This document shows positions 51,727 to 59,394 of a DNA stretch of 64,000 nt, in pieces. The stretch is from Glutamicibacter halophytocola. GTDB taxonomy: Bacteria; Actinomycetota; Actinomycetes; Actinomycetales; Micrococcaceae. Position 1 is the first letter of the stretch. Each line of letters opens with the position of its first letter. The stretch is taken from contig NZ_CP012750.1 in the NCBI RefSeq assembly GCF_001302565.1, forward strand, positions 124,001 through 188,000. The letters run 5' to 3'. The position numbers and the translations under genes are program-made. The notes below the pieces were generated by a model, which did no database searches, was not told where the DNA came from, and saw only the letters and a list, made by a program, of their open reading frames with translations.

Positions 51727-52503
51727 CTAGCCAGCTGTCATCCTAGTATCCATGGCCATGCGCTCCATGGCGCTGGCCGAGGCGTCGGTCATTTCGCGGG
51801 GGACGCCGAGGTCGTCCAGATACCCGCCGGTGGAGCGCATCTCTGCTGCGCGGCGTACTGCGTGCTTGGCGGTGCCGGACAGGAAGCGATCGATGGTTGC
51901 CTGGCCGTCGCCGGCCAGCATTTTGGAGATTTCTGCCCGGATCCAGGGTTCAAGCCCCGCAGCGGCACCGGCTCGAACTGCTTCAATCACCACCGAGGCC
52001 AGGCCCTTGGTGAAGATGCTGCGCAGCAGCTTGTGGGCCATGGCGCTGCCCGGCCCGCCTTCCACGACCTCGACCGGCGCTCCCACGGATTCGAGCAGAT
52101 CGGCAAAGGCCGCGGCTCCTTGGCCGCTGGCCATCAATGGAGTTTTTGCCCCCTGGGCAATGACGGGTCCGAGGATCGCGACATCGATGAAGCTGGCCTG
52201 GCTCGAAGTGGAGCCCAGCTCCTCCATGACCTTGGGGGATGAACTGGTCAGGTCCGCATAGCCAGATCCCGGCTTCATCACCGGCAAGCATTCCCGGGAG
52301 ACCTTCGGTGCGGCACCGGCGCCGGTCAGCACCAGGACCATGTCTGCATCCTTGGCTGCTTCTGCCGCCGACTGGGCCAGGTGCGCGCCGTGCGGGGCGT
52401 GGTTGATGAATGGATCGTAGCCGATGATGTCGTGGCCGGCTTCGAGGAGCGCGGCAGCATAAATCTGTCCGACCTCGCCTAGTCCGATGAGTGCACATTT
52501 CAT
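51727..52503 (-). CDS. NAD(P)-dependent dehydrogenase with DUF1932 domain
   Basis: The 258-residue protein has an N-terminal Rossmann motif (ALIGLGEVGQIYAAALLEAG, core GLGEVG) and a C-terminal helical domain of the DUF1932 type with SAMAHKLLRSIFTKG (the catalytic Lys position) as in hydroxyacid dehydrogenases of the 6-phosphogluconate dehydrogenase superfamily. It probably oxidises a 3-hydroxy acid. It lies between the aldolase and permease genes. Confidence 0.83.
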   Translation of the reverse strand: MKCALIGLGEVGQIYAAALLEAGHDIIGYDPFINHAPHGAHLAQSAAEAAKDADMVLVLTGAGAAPKVSRECLPVMKPGSGYADLTSSSPKVMEELGSTSSQASFIDVAILGPVIAQGAKTPLMASGQGAAAFADLLESVGAPVEVVEGGPGSAMAHKLLRSIFTKGLASVVIEAVRAGAAAGLEPWIRAEISKMLAGDGQATIDRFLSGTAKHAVRRAAEMRSTGGYLDDLGVPREMTDASASAMERMAMDTRMTAG

Positions 52504-52523
52504 AGTGTCAGGGCCTTAAATAA

Positions 52524-53147
52524 TCAGGAATGGGTGTTGGCGCGGTCGGCAAGAATGGCTGCGCGGCGCTGGGACTCGTCAAGATTCACTGCTTCTGCGG
52601 CGGTGGCGATATCTTCGGCGCGCTCTGCCGGGATAACCACCAATCCGTCCGAGTCTCCGACGACGATGTCTCCTGGCGAGACCGCGACGCCGCCAAAGGC
52701 GATAGTCCCGTTGACCTCGAAGGGGCCATTCTTGTAGGGGCCGGCGGGGCTGGTGGCCCGGGCGAAGACCGGCAGGTTGATTTCGCCGAGATCCACGGCA
52801 TCGCGAACTGCCCCGTCAACGGCGAATCCGGCGACACCCTTGGATATCGCGCGTTCGCCGATGAGCTCTCCGAGAAGCGCGCGGTCGGTGTAGCCCCCGC
52901 CGTTGACGACGATAACCTGTCCGGGTTGAACATGTTTGAGGGCTTCGTGGATTCCGGCGTTGTCCCCCGGGGCCACCCAGACGGTATACGCCGGCCCGGA
53001 AATTTTGGCGCCATCCCACACTGCCTGGATTTCTGCTGAGGCAATGCCCAGCCGCTGCATGGCGTCGCCGATGTTGGCGGCCGGAAGCGCAGCGAGCCGA
53101 TCGATGACGGATTGCTCGACGAGAAGAGATTGCGTCGATTGGTTCAT
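52524..53147 (-). CDS. RraA-family 4-hydroxy-4-methyl-2-oxoglutarate-type aldolase
   Basis: The 207-residue protein has the RraA/HMG aldolase fold: ANIGDAMQRLG, GELIGERAISKGVAGFAVDG (core GERAISKGVAGFAVDG), VRDAVDL with the catalytic Arg-Asp, and AFGGVAVSPGDIVVGDSDGL. Family members cleave 4-hydroxy-4-methyl-2-oxoglutarate or 4-carboxy-4-hydroxy-2-oxoadipate to pyruvate in aromatic acid breakdown. It is the first gene of the minus-strand cluster. True RraA (RNase E inhibitor) is less likely here, given the catabolic neighbours. Confidence 0.87.
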   Translation of the reverse strand: MNQSTQSLLVEQSVIDRLAALPAANIGDAMQRLGIASAEIQAVWDGAKISGPAYTVWVAPGDNAGIHEALKHVQPGQVIVVNGGGYTDRALLGELIGERAISKGVAGFAVDGAVRDAVDLGEINLPVFARATSPAGPYKNGPFEVNGTIAFGGVAVSPGDIVVGDSDGLVVIPAERAEDIATAAEAVNLDESQRRAAILADRANTHS

Positions 53148-53337
53148 GGTGCACCTGTCCCAAGTCCTGGGGCGAGCGTGAAACAGCCAAGGGTAAATTT
53201 CATTAGCCGGTCTATAGTTTCACACTACGCAATTTATTGATGATGTACGGAATCATTGCATGGGGTGCATCACAGTGTCAAGGTGCGGGGGCGGGGGTTT
53301 CGCGCAGGAGCGCCCAAGGCGCCGGGGAATCCGGGCG

Positions 53338-53374
53338 CGCCAATCAGGCGCGTGATCCACGCGCCTGATTGGCG
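53338..53374. terminator. Hairpin after the iclR gene
   Basis: A 17-bp perfect stem (53338-53354 with 53358-53374) and ATC loop, 15 bases past the iclR stop and ahead of the rraA promoter region. No T-tract. The remaining bases of the 242-base gap hold the rraA promoter but no further gene. Confidence 0.8.
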
Positions 53375-53389
53375 GGGCGGTTGCGGCCG

Positions 53390-54169
53390 TTAGTAGACGC
53401 TGCTCGCCAGCAGGTCGGATAGGCGGCGGGCGGCCTGGAGGAGTTCGGGAGCCCGGGTTTCCAGGGCTTCGCGGGTCACGGTGTGGATGGGGCCGGTCAG
53501 CGAGAGCGCTTCCGTGGGCGGGCCCTGGCGCGACGGGATGGCGGTGGCCATGGAGATGATGCCCAGGGCGCGCTCATCTTCGGAGATGGCGTAGTTTGCA
53601 CCAGCCTTGGGCGTGCGGGACTTGATGGCGTCGAGATCGAAGTCTTCGGATTCGTAATGCAGGCGCCGGGATGCTTCGGCGATCTGCGTTAGCTCGTCGT
53701 CATCGGCGCCGAGCAGGAAGATGCGTCCGGCTGCGCCGGATGTCAGGGGCAGGCGCCGGCCCTGCGGGAGGTTGTAGCCCAGGGAGCTTTCGCCCACGAC
53801 GCGTTCAACCAGTACCCGCTCGCTGCCCAATCGCGTGTACAGCGAAGCTGTCAGATTGGTGGCCTGGGAAAGTTGCTGGAGGATCGGCTGCGCAACACGG
53901 GGCAGCGGGTCATTTTCCAGGAAGACGCGGGCTGCGGGCAGTACTGCTGGGCCCAATCGATAGCTCTTGTCGGTCTGGCTGACGAGTCCCGCCTCATGGA
54001 GCACCCGCAGGATGCGCAGTGTTGTCGGCGAGCTCATGCCCATATCGGCAGCGATGGCGCTCAGGCGCCTGGGGTGCTCATAGCGCTGGATCTGCTCAAA
54101 TACGGCAATGGCCCTGGTTAAAGACCTCATGCCGTTGGGTGTCTCGGACTTCTCTTTTTCTGCCGCCAT
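53390..54169 (-). CDS. IclR-family transcriptional regulator
   Basis: The 259-residue protein has an N-terminal winged helix (RRLSAIAADMGMSSPTTLRILRVL, core GMSSPTTLRIL) and the IclR ligand domain (LGYNLPQGRRLPLTSGAAGRIFLLG, ISEDERALGIISMATAIP). IclR proteins sense small organic acids. It lies between the divergent tct transporter and the rraA cluster and probably controls both. Confidence 0.9.
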   Translation of the reverse strand: MAAEKEKSETPNGMRSLTRAIAVFEQIQRYEHPRRLSAIAADMGMSSPTTLRILRVLHEAGLVSQTDKSYRLGPAVLPAARVFLENDPLPRVAQPILQQLSQATNLTASLYTRLGSERVLVERVVGESSLGYNLPQGRRLPLTSGAAGRIFLLGADDDELTQIAEASRRLHYESEDFDLDAIKSRTPKAGANYAISEDERALGIISMATAIPSRQGPPTEALSLTGPIHTVTREALETRAPELLQAARRLSDLLASSVY

Positions 54170-54307
54170 GATTTCATTCTATGCAATTAATTTGTAATTT
54201 GATGCACTTCCTTGACGGCCGCCTGTGCCCCATGTCACCATTTCATGGAACGCTAGATAATTTTACAGTATGAAATTTATGAACAAACTATGCAATTGGA
54301 GGAAGCT

Positions 54308-54808
54308 GTGTCGAACGATGCAACGGGGAGACGGGTTCCACCGGGACGATGGCCAATCCTCATTGGCCAGGCAATTATCGCCCTCGTCGGCCTGTATGCG
54401 TTCCTGGGCTCATTGAGCCTTGGACTCTGGAGCAGCCTCGGCCCGGGGGCCGGCTTCTTTCCAGCAGTACTTGGCATTTTCCTGATGGTTCTCGTCGCCC
54501 TGTGGTTTGTGCAGGAACGTGCCAAGCCAACGGTGGAAACCGGGGGAGAGACGTTTGACCGGGCGCAGGTCTGGGCTGTCATTGCCAGCTTGGTGATTCT
54601 GGCCGCTGCCTTGCCATTCCTCGGATTCCAGCTGAGCGTATTTGCCTTTCTCATGTACCACCTCAGCTTCCGGGCCCGGATTGGAAGGGTGAAAGCCATC
54701 GTTATTTCCCTTTGCGGCAGCGTCGGCGTTTTTTACCTGTTCACCACCGTCCTGCACGTCACCCTGCCGGTGGCAACGCTGCCGCCACTGAGCATGATTG
54801 GACTTTGA
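54308..54808 (+). CDS. tctB: Tripartite tricarboxylate transporter small subunit TctB
   Basis: The 166-residue protein has four helices and the TctB pattern (LGLWSSLGPGAGFFPAVLGI, FLGFQLSVFAFLMYHLSFRA). It is the small membrane partner of TctA. The start is GTG at 54308 because GGAGG is seven bases before it; ATG six codons earlier has no ribosome-binding site. The stop is one base before the tctA start. Confidence 0.9.
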   Translation: MSNDATGRRVPPGRWPILIGQAIIALVGLYAFLGSLSLGLWSSLGPGAGFFPAVLGIFLMVLVALWFVQERAKPTVETGGETFDRAQVWAVIASLVILAAALPFLGFQLSVFAFLMYHLSFRARIGRVKAIVISLCGSVGVFYLFTTVLHVTLPVATLPPLSMIGL

Positions 54809-54809
54809 C

Positions 54810-56315
54810 ATGGATGTTCTCAATGAACTCATGATGGGTTTTGCCGCGGCAATGACTTGGCAAAACCTCCTCTTCGCCTTTGTCGGCTGCTTGCTGGGCA
54901 CGGTCATTGGCGTCCTGCCCGGCATTGGGCCTGTCGCGGGCATCGCCTTGCTGATTCCGCTGACCCTCAACCTTGATCCTGCCGGATCCATCATCATGTT
55001 GTGCGCGATTTTTTATGGCACAACCTACGGTGGCACCATTACCAGCGTCCTGCTTAATACGCCCGGCGAGGCGGCATCGGCCATTACCGCCATCGACGGC
55101 TATCAAATGACCAAAGTCGGGCGGGCGGGCGTAGCGCTGACCATTGCCGCGGTAGGCTCATTCATCGGCGGCACCATCGCCACCGTTGGCCTGGTCATGG
55201 CGGCCAAGCCCCTGGGCAGCCTGGGGCTGCTGATCGGGCCGCCGGAATTCTTCGCGCTCGTGGTTGTCGGCATTTCGCTGCTTGTTGCCTTGGCGGGGCG
55301 CTCAATGGTCCGGGCCCTGATTTCCGGCGCCCTGGGCCTGCTGATTTCAATGATTGGCATCGATCCTGTCATGGGAGCCCCGCGTTTCACCTTCGGCATG
55401 GAGCGTTTGCTTGACGGCGTTTCATTCGTGGCGGTCATCGTCGGCATTTTCGGGCTATCCGAAATCTTGTCCTACCGCCCGGGGAAGAACCAGGCGGTGA
55501 CGCAGGCACCCGGAATGCGTGCCCTGCTCCCCACGCGAACTGACTGGAAGCGCAGTACCCCGGCCTTCGCGCGCGGCACCGGCATTGGATTCGCCATGGG
55601 GCTGATTCCCGGAATGACCGGGTCGGTTTCCTCGCTGCTGTCCTACGGCGCCGAGAAGAAGTTCTCAAAGCATCGCGACGAACTGGGCCAGGGCGCCATC
55701 GAAGGCGTTGCCGGACCCGAGACCGCGAATAATGCGCACGCAAACGGCGCGCTGATCCCGCTCTTTACCCTCGGAATTCCAGCATCGCCGACTATCGCCG
55801 TGCTCATGGGAGCCTTCTTGCAGCAGGGCCTCACCCCAGGCCCGACCTTGTTCGCCGAGCACAGCACGCTGGCATGGACGATTATCGCCAGCCTGTTCAT
55901 TGGCAATATTCTGCTGCTCGTTCTCAATGTCCCCTTGGTCGGCCTCTGGACTTCGATCCTGAAAGTGCCCTACCCGATTCTGGCCGGCTTGATCTTGATG
56001 TTCATGGTTGTGGGCGCGTACACGATCAACTTCTCGGTCTTCGACGTCTTTGTCATGATCATCTTCGGACTGGTGGGCCTGGGTCTGCGGCGCCTGGATA
56101 TTCCTCTGGCGCCGATGGTCCTGACCCTGGTGCTGGGACCGCTGATGGAACGCTCGCTGCGTGAATCCCTGGATATTTCCCATGGCAGCTTCGCCATCTT
56201 CCTCGATCGTCCCATCACCATGGTGCTTCTGCTCATCGCCTTGGCCATTGTCTGCAGCCCGCTGCTGAAACTGCGCAAGCCAGCCGCGCTGGTGGCTGAA
56301 GATCCCGAAAGCTGA
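54810..56315 (+). CDS. tctA: Tripartite tricarboxylate transporter large permease TctA
   Basis: The 501-residue permease has about 12 helices. It shows the TctA motifs: GTVIGVLPGIGPVAGIALLIP, FYGTTYGGTITSVLLNTPGE, GIGFAMGLIPGMTGSVSSLLSY and GALIPLFTLGIPASPTIAVLMG. ATG at 54810 follows the tctB stop directly. Together with TctB and TctC it takes up citrate-like or aromatic di/tricarboxylates. Confidence 0.94.
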   Translation: MDVLNELMMGFAAAMTWQNLLFAFVGCLLGTVIGVLPGIGPVAGIALLIPLTLNLDPAGSIIMLCAIFYGTTYGGTITSVLLNTPGEAASAITAIDGYQMTKVGRAGVALTIAAVGSFIGGTIATVGLVMAAKPLGSLGLLIGPPEFFALVVVGISLLVALAGRSMVRALISGALGLLISMIGIDPVMGAPRFTFGMERLLDGVSFVAVIVGIFGLSEILSYRPGKNQAVTQAPGMRALLPTRTDWKRSTPAFARGTGIGFAMGLIPGMTGSVSSLLSYGAEKKFSKHRDELGQGAIEGVAGPETANNAHANGALIPLFTLGIPASPTIAVLMGAFLQQGLTPGPTLFAEHSTLAWTIIASLFIGNILLLVLNVPLVGLWTSILKVPYPILAGLILMFMVVGAYTINFSVFDVFVMIIFGLVGLGLRRLDIPLAPMVLTLVLGPLMERSLRESLDISHGSFAIFLDRPITMVLLLIALAIVCSPLLKLRKPAALVAEDPES

Positions 56316-56355
56316 ACACCCGCAAATTAGCTGTACCGAACCCGAAGGAACTCAA

Positions 56356-57351
56356 ATGAAACGCATCATCACCGTTATTGCTGCAGGTGCTCTGACCCTG
56401 GCCGCCGCTGGCTGCGGGTCGAGCAGCGGATCCCCGTCCAATGCGGGAGCCGATTTCCCGAAAAACGGCAAGCCTGTGGAACTGCTGGTGGCATTCTCGC
56501 CCGGCGGACCGGTGGACACGGCCGCCCGCTTGATTCAGCCTGTGCTGGAAAAAGAGCTGGGAACCAACGTTGAAGTGATTAATAAGCCAGGTGCTGGCGG
56601 GCAGATCGGCTACACCTCGCTGGCCAACGCCAAGCCCGATGGCTACACCATTGGCGCTGTGGGCTCACCGTCGATTGTGGTCATCCCGTTGGACGAGGCG
56701 CGCGGAGCGGCGTTTACTCGAGAAGATCTTCAGCCACTGGCACGCCAGGTGGTTGATCCGATGGTGATTGCGGTCCAGGCGGACAGCAAATACAAGAATC
56801 TCAAGGACCTGCTCGAGGACAGCAAGGCCAATCCTGGGGCTGTCAACGCCACGACGACAGGGCAGATGGGCGGCGAGCACTTTGCCATCGCGCAGATCAA
56901 CGAGGCCACAGGCGCTGAGCTGAGCCCCGTGCACTTCTCGGAAGGCGCCTCGCAGGCTTCCACCGCATTCCTGGGCAAGCACGTTGACGTGCTGGTTGGA
57001 AATGTCAGCGAAGTGATTGATCTTCAGAAGCAGGGCAAGGCGAAGGTGCTCGGCGTGATGGACTCGGAACGCACCGATGTTCTGCCGGATGTGCCAACCT
57101 TCGCCGAAGAAGGATACGACGTGGTGGCCGCAACCGCTCGCGGTTATGCCGCGCCGGCCGGCCTGCCTGAAGAAGTGGCCAAGAAATTGGAGTCTGCACT
57201 GCAGGCTGCTATCGATGACGAGTCTGTGGTTTCGAAGATGGACAATCTGGGGCTAACCACCAGCTACCAGGATTCCGCGGAATACGGCGAGTTCTGGACC
57301 AAGCAGGAAGCCGACTACAAGGCGGTTCTGCCTCTGGTCCAGGCGAAGTAG
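56356..57351 (+). CDS. tctC: Tripartite tricarboxylate transporter substrate-binding lipoprotein TctC
   Basis: The 331-residue lipoprotein has signal peptide and lipobox LAAAGC (Cys20), then the Bug/TctC fold: LLVAFSPGGPVDTAARLIQP, VINKPGAGGQIGYTSLANAKPDGYT (core NKPGAGGQIG) and VLGVMDSERTDVLPDVPTFAEEG. It binds the carboxylate outside the cell and delivers it to TctAB. GAAGGA precedes the ATG. Its message ends in a hairpin at 57392. Confidence 0.94.
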   Translation: MKRIITVIAAGALTLAAAGCGSSSGSPSNAGADFPKNGKPVELLVAFSPGGPVDTAARLIQPVLEKELGTNVEVINKPGAGGQIGYTSLANAKPDGYTIGAVGSPSIVVIPLDEARGAAFTREDLQPLARQVVDPMVIAVQADSKYKNLKDLLEDSKANPGAVNATTTGQMGGEHFAIAQINEATGAELSPVHFSEGASQASTAFLGKHVDVLVGNVSEVIDLQKQGKAKVLGVMDSERTDVLPDVPTFAEEGYDVVAATARGYAAPAGLPEEVAKKLESALQAAIDDESVVSKMDNLGLTTSYQDSAEYGEFWTKQEADYKAVLPLVQAK

Positions 57352-57391
57352 AGCGCGCGAGCGCAACGGGGGATGCTCCGCCATCGCTTCA

Positions 57392-57431
57392 AGGACCTTG
57401 AACAGGAGTGCCAACTGCTGTTCAAGGTCCT
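57392..57431 (+). terminator. Hairpin after tctC
   Basis: AGGACCTTGAACAG (57392-57405) pairs perfectly with CTGTTCAAGGTCCT (57418-57431) around a 12-base loop, 41 bases after the tctC stop. No T-tract. Beyond it the sequence turns AT-rich, with nothing assignable up to 57590. Confidence 0.75.
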
Positions 57432-57590
57432 GCGGCATTGTGTGCTTGGGTTTGGTCTTGCACCGATAATAGATGCGCGGGAAACAGGATTAATTAGAGA
57501 ATGTTTTGGTTTCGAGTGGATATTCTGCGAAAAGTACATTATCGTAAATAGAGTAATTGTCGACCGCTGAAAACTTGAAGGAGGATGGCG

Positions 57591-57746
57591 ATGTTGAATA
57601 ATAATGCTCAACGAGAGCAGTATCAGTTGCAAGCCGTCAGCTTCCAGGGATTGTTTAGCGGCACAGGTGAACCCCGCCAACCTCATCAGTTCGGGTTTCT
57701 GAAGCCACGTGCGCATCGACTCTTACTCGCCGGAAATGGTGAATGA
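57591..57746 (+). CDS. 51-codon ORF in an AT-rich stretch, unknown
   Basis: A short frame of 51 codons with a strong ribosome-binding site (AAGGAGG nine bases before the ATG). The product is hydrophilic, basic and without a recognised domain. Base composition of the surrounding 500 bases is much lower in GC than in the rest of the window. Whether it is expressed is unproven. It could be a leader peptide for rtcB, a remnant of a longer gene, or a stray frame. Confidence 0.4.
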   Translation: MLNNNAQREQYQLQAVSFQGLFSGTGEPRQPHQFGFLKPRAHRLLLAGNGE

Positions 57747-57842
57747 ATCACGCTTTGACCTGCCAGATCTAATATTTTAGTGCCAGTTGCCGCCCGGTTG
57801 GGTGAAAGCTGGAGGTGCGGTCAGCAATTCCCCTGGGAGTCG

Positions 57843-57857
57843 ATGAACTTAGTTCAT
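57843..57857 (+). promoter_or_regulatory. Perfect palindrome upstream of rtcB
   Basis: ATGAACT-T-AGTTCAT, 7-bp arms and a one-base centre, 115 bases before the rtcB start. It looks like an operator but no regulator gene adjoins. The rest of the 225-base gap between the 51-codon ORF and rtcB is AT-rich without other signals. Confidence 0.4.
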
Positions 57858-57971
57858 TGGCTCCTTTTCTATTTTCCATTCAATTGTTTTGCATGGGTTT
57901 ATTTGTCATGCCAGAAAATTGAAATAGGCGAAAAATTTATCCGCATTAAATTCCTAGAAGAAGGAAGAATG

Positions 57972-59171
57972 ATGAATCGTCCAGCAGCGTTCCCCGTAGC
58001 GCTGACCGGCAGCAATGACCGCGTAAAAATGTGGGCCGCAGAAGCCGAAGTGGAACACGAAGCACTTGAGCAGCTGCGCCGCGTGGCTCAGCTGCCATGG
58101 GTCCACGGCGTACGCGTGATGCCCGACGTCCACGTCGGCAAGGGGGCGACGATCGGCAGCGTCATCGCCATGAACCAGGCCGTCTCGCCTTCAGCGGTGG
58201 GCGTTGACATCGGCTGCGGCGTCGCCGCCGTGCGCACCAGCATCCGTGCCGACCAGTTGGCTGGCTTGGAGCTGCTGCGAGCCAGTATCGAAGCTGCGAT
58301 CCCCGTGGGATTCAACGCTCACGAGGAGCTGCCCCAGTTGCGCCGTTTCGGCCTGGAACCCGGGGTGGATCAGCTCTTCGGCAGGTTCGAAACCCTGGAT
58401 GAGAAGGTGCAGAAGCTCAAGAGCAAGGCCATCGGCCAGCTGGGGACCCTGGGAGGTGGCAACCACTTCCTGGAGCTGTGCCTCGATCAGGATGATCGGG
58501 TGTGGATTACCCTGCATTCCGGTTCGCGCAATATCGGCAAGACCCTGGCTGACAGGCACATCGGCATCGCGAAGTCGCTGGGGCACAACCAGGGCTTGGT
58601 CGACAAGGAACTGGCTGTCTTCATCGAGGGCACACCGCAGATGGATGCCTATAAGCACGATCTGTGGTGGGCGCAGGAGTACGCGGCCGCGTCGCGGGCC
58701 CTGATGCTCGCGCTGTTCAAGGAGGCCGTAGTCCGGCACTTCGAAACCCTTGATGTCCGGTTTGATGCGCCGATCAACGTCCACCACAACTACGTGAACG
58801 AGGAGATGATCGATGGGCAGGCGCTGCTGGTGACGCGCAAGGGCGCTATCCGTGCTGGTGCCGGAGATCTCGCCCTGATACCTGGGTCCATGGGCACTGG
58901 ATCCTATGTTGTGCGTGGGCGCGGCAACCCAGGGTCGTACTTCTCGGCCTCCCACGGTGCCGGGCGTCGGATGAGTAGGACGGCGGCGAAGAAGATGTAC
59001 TCGGCCGATGACCTCGCCGCGCAGACTGTAGGCATCGAGTGCCGCAAGGATGCGGGGGTCGTGGATGAGATCCCCGCGGCCTACAAGGACATCCACCAGG
59101 TGATTGAAGCACAGAAGGATCTGGTGGAAGTCGTCGGCCACCTGCGCACCATCCTGTGCGTCAAGGGGTAG
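57972..59171 (+). CDS. rtcB: RtcB-family RNA ligase
   Basis: GTP-dependent ligase that joins RNA 2',3'-cyclic phosphate or 3'-phosphate ends to 5'-OH. The 399-residue protein has PDVHVGKGATIGSV, GVDIGCGVAAVRT (metal Cys), the GGGNHF motif (GTLGGGNHFLEL), HSGSRNIGK, HHNYVNEE, IPGSMGTGSYVVRG and SHGAGRRMSR, where the His takes the GMP. All catalytic residues look present. Two ATGs lie in tandem (57969 and 57972); the second is chosen because AAGGA is six bases away. No archease, rtcA or rtcR is nearby; the upstream 500 bases are AT-rich. Confidence 0.92.
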   Translation: MNRPAAFPVALTGSNDRVKMWAAEAEVEHEALEQLRRVAQLPWVHGVRVMPDVHVGKGATIGSVIAMNQAVSPSAVGVDIGCGVAAVRTSIRADQLAGLELLRASIEAAIPVGFNAHEELPQLRRFGLEPGVDQLFGRFETLDEKVQKLKSKAIGQLGTLGGGNHFLELCLDQDDRVWITLHSGSRNIGKTLADRHIGIAKSLGHNQGLVDKELAVFIEGTPQMDAYKHDLWWAQEYAAASRALMLALFKEAVVRHFETLDVRFDAPINVHHNYVNEEMIDGQALLVTRKGAIRAGAGDLALIPGSMGTGSYVVRGRGNPGSYFSASHGAGRRMSRTAAKKMYSADDLAAQTVGIECRKDAGVVDEIPAAYKDIHQVIEAQKDLVEVVGHLRTILCVKG

Positions 59172-59178
59172 GCGGGTA

Positions 59179-59223
59179 GCGGCGTTGGCTGGAACCGCAA
59201 CATGCGGGGAAAGCCAACGCCGC
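59179..59223 (+). terminator. Terminator of rtcB
   Basis: GCGGCGTTGGCT (59179-59190) pairs with 59212-59223 around a loop that holds a smaller CCGC/GCGG hairpin. It starts eight bases after the rtcB stop. Beyond it about 170 bases carry the promoter of the next gene. Confidence 0.75.
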
Positions 59224-59394
59224 GCACCATCTAGCGCAAAGCGGTCCCGGTGCCCTATCATCATTGAGTCAGGAGCCACAGTCTTGTGGTTTCCGGCGCT
59301 CTCAAAAGGGGCGATACCCGTTGCCGTCAAGCAACTGGTAACGGCAGACATATATGGAATTTTCTTCAGCATCATTTCTTGAAAAGAGTCCATA

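Noticed and set aside
57780..57971. RtcB N-terminal extension of 64 residues
   Set aside because: Its composition is hydrophobic and unlike RtcB; the family starts at the tandem ATG with AAGGA before it.
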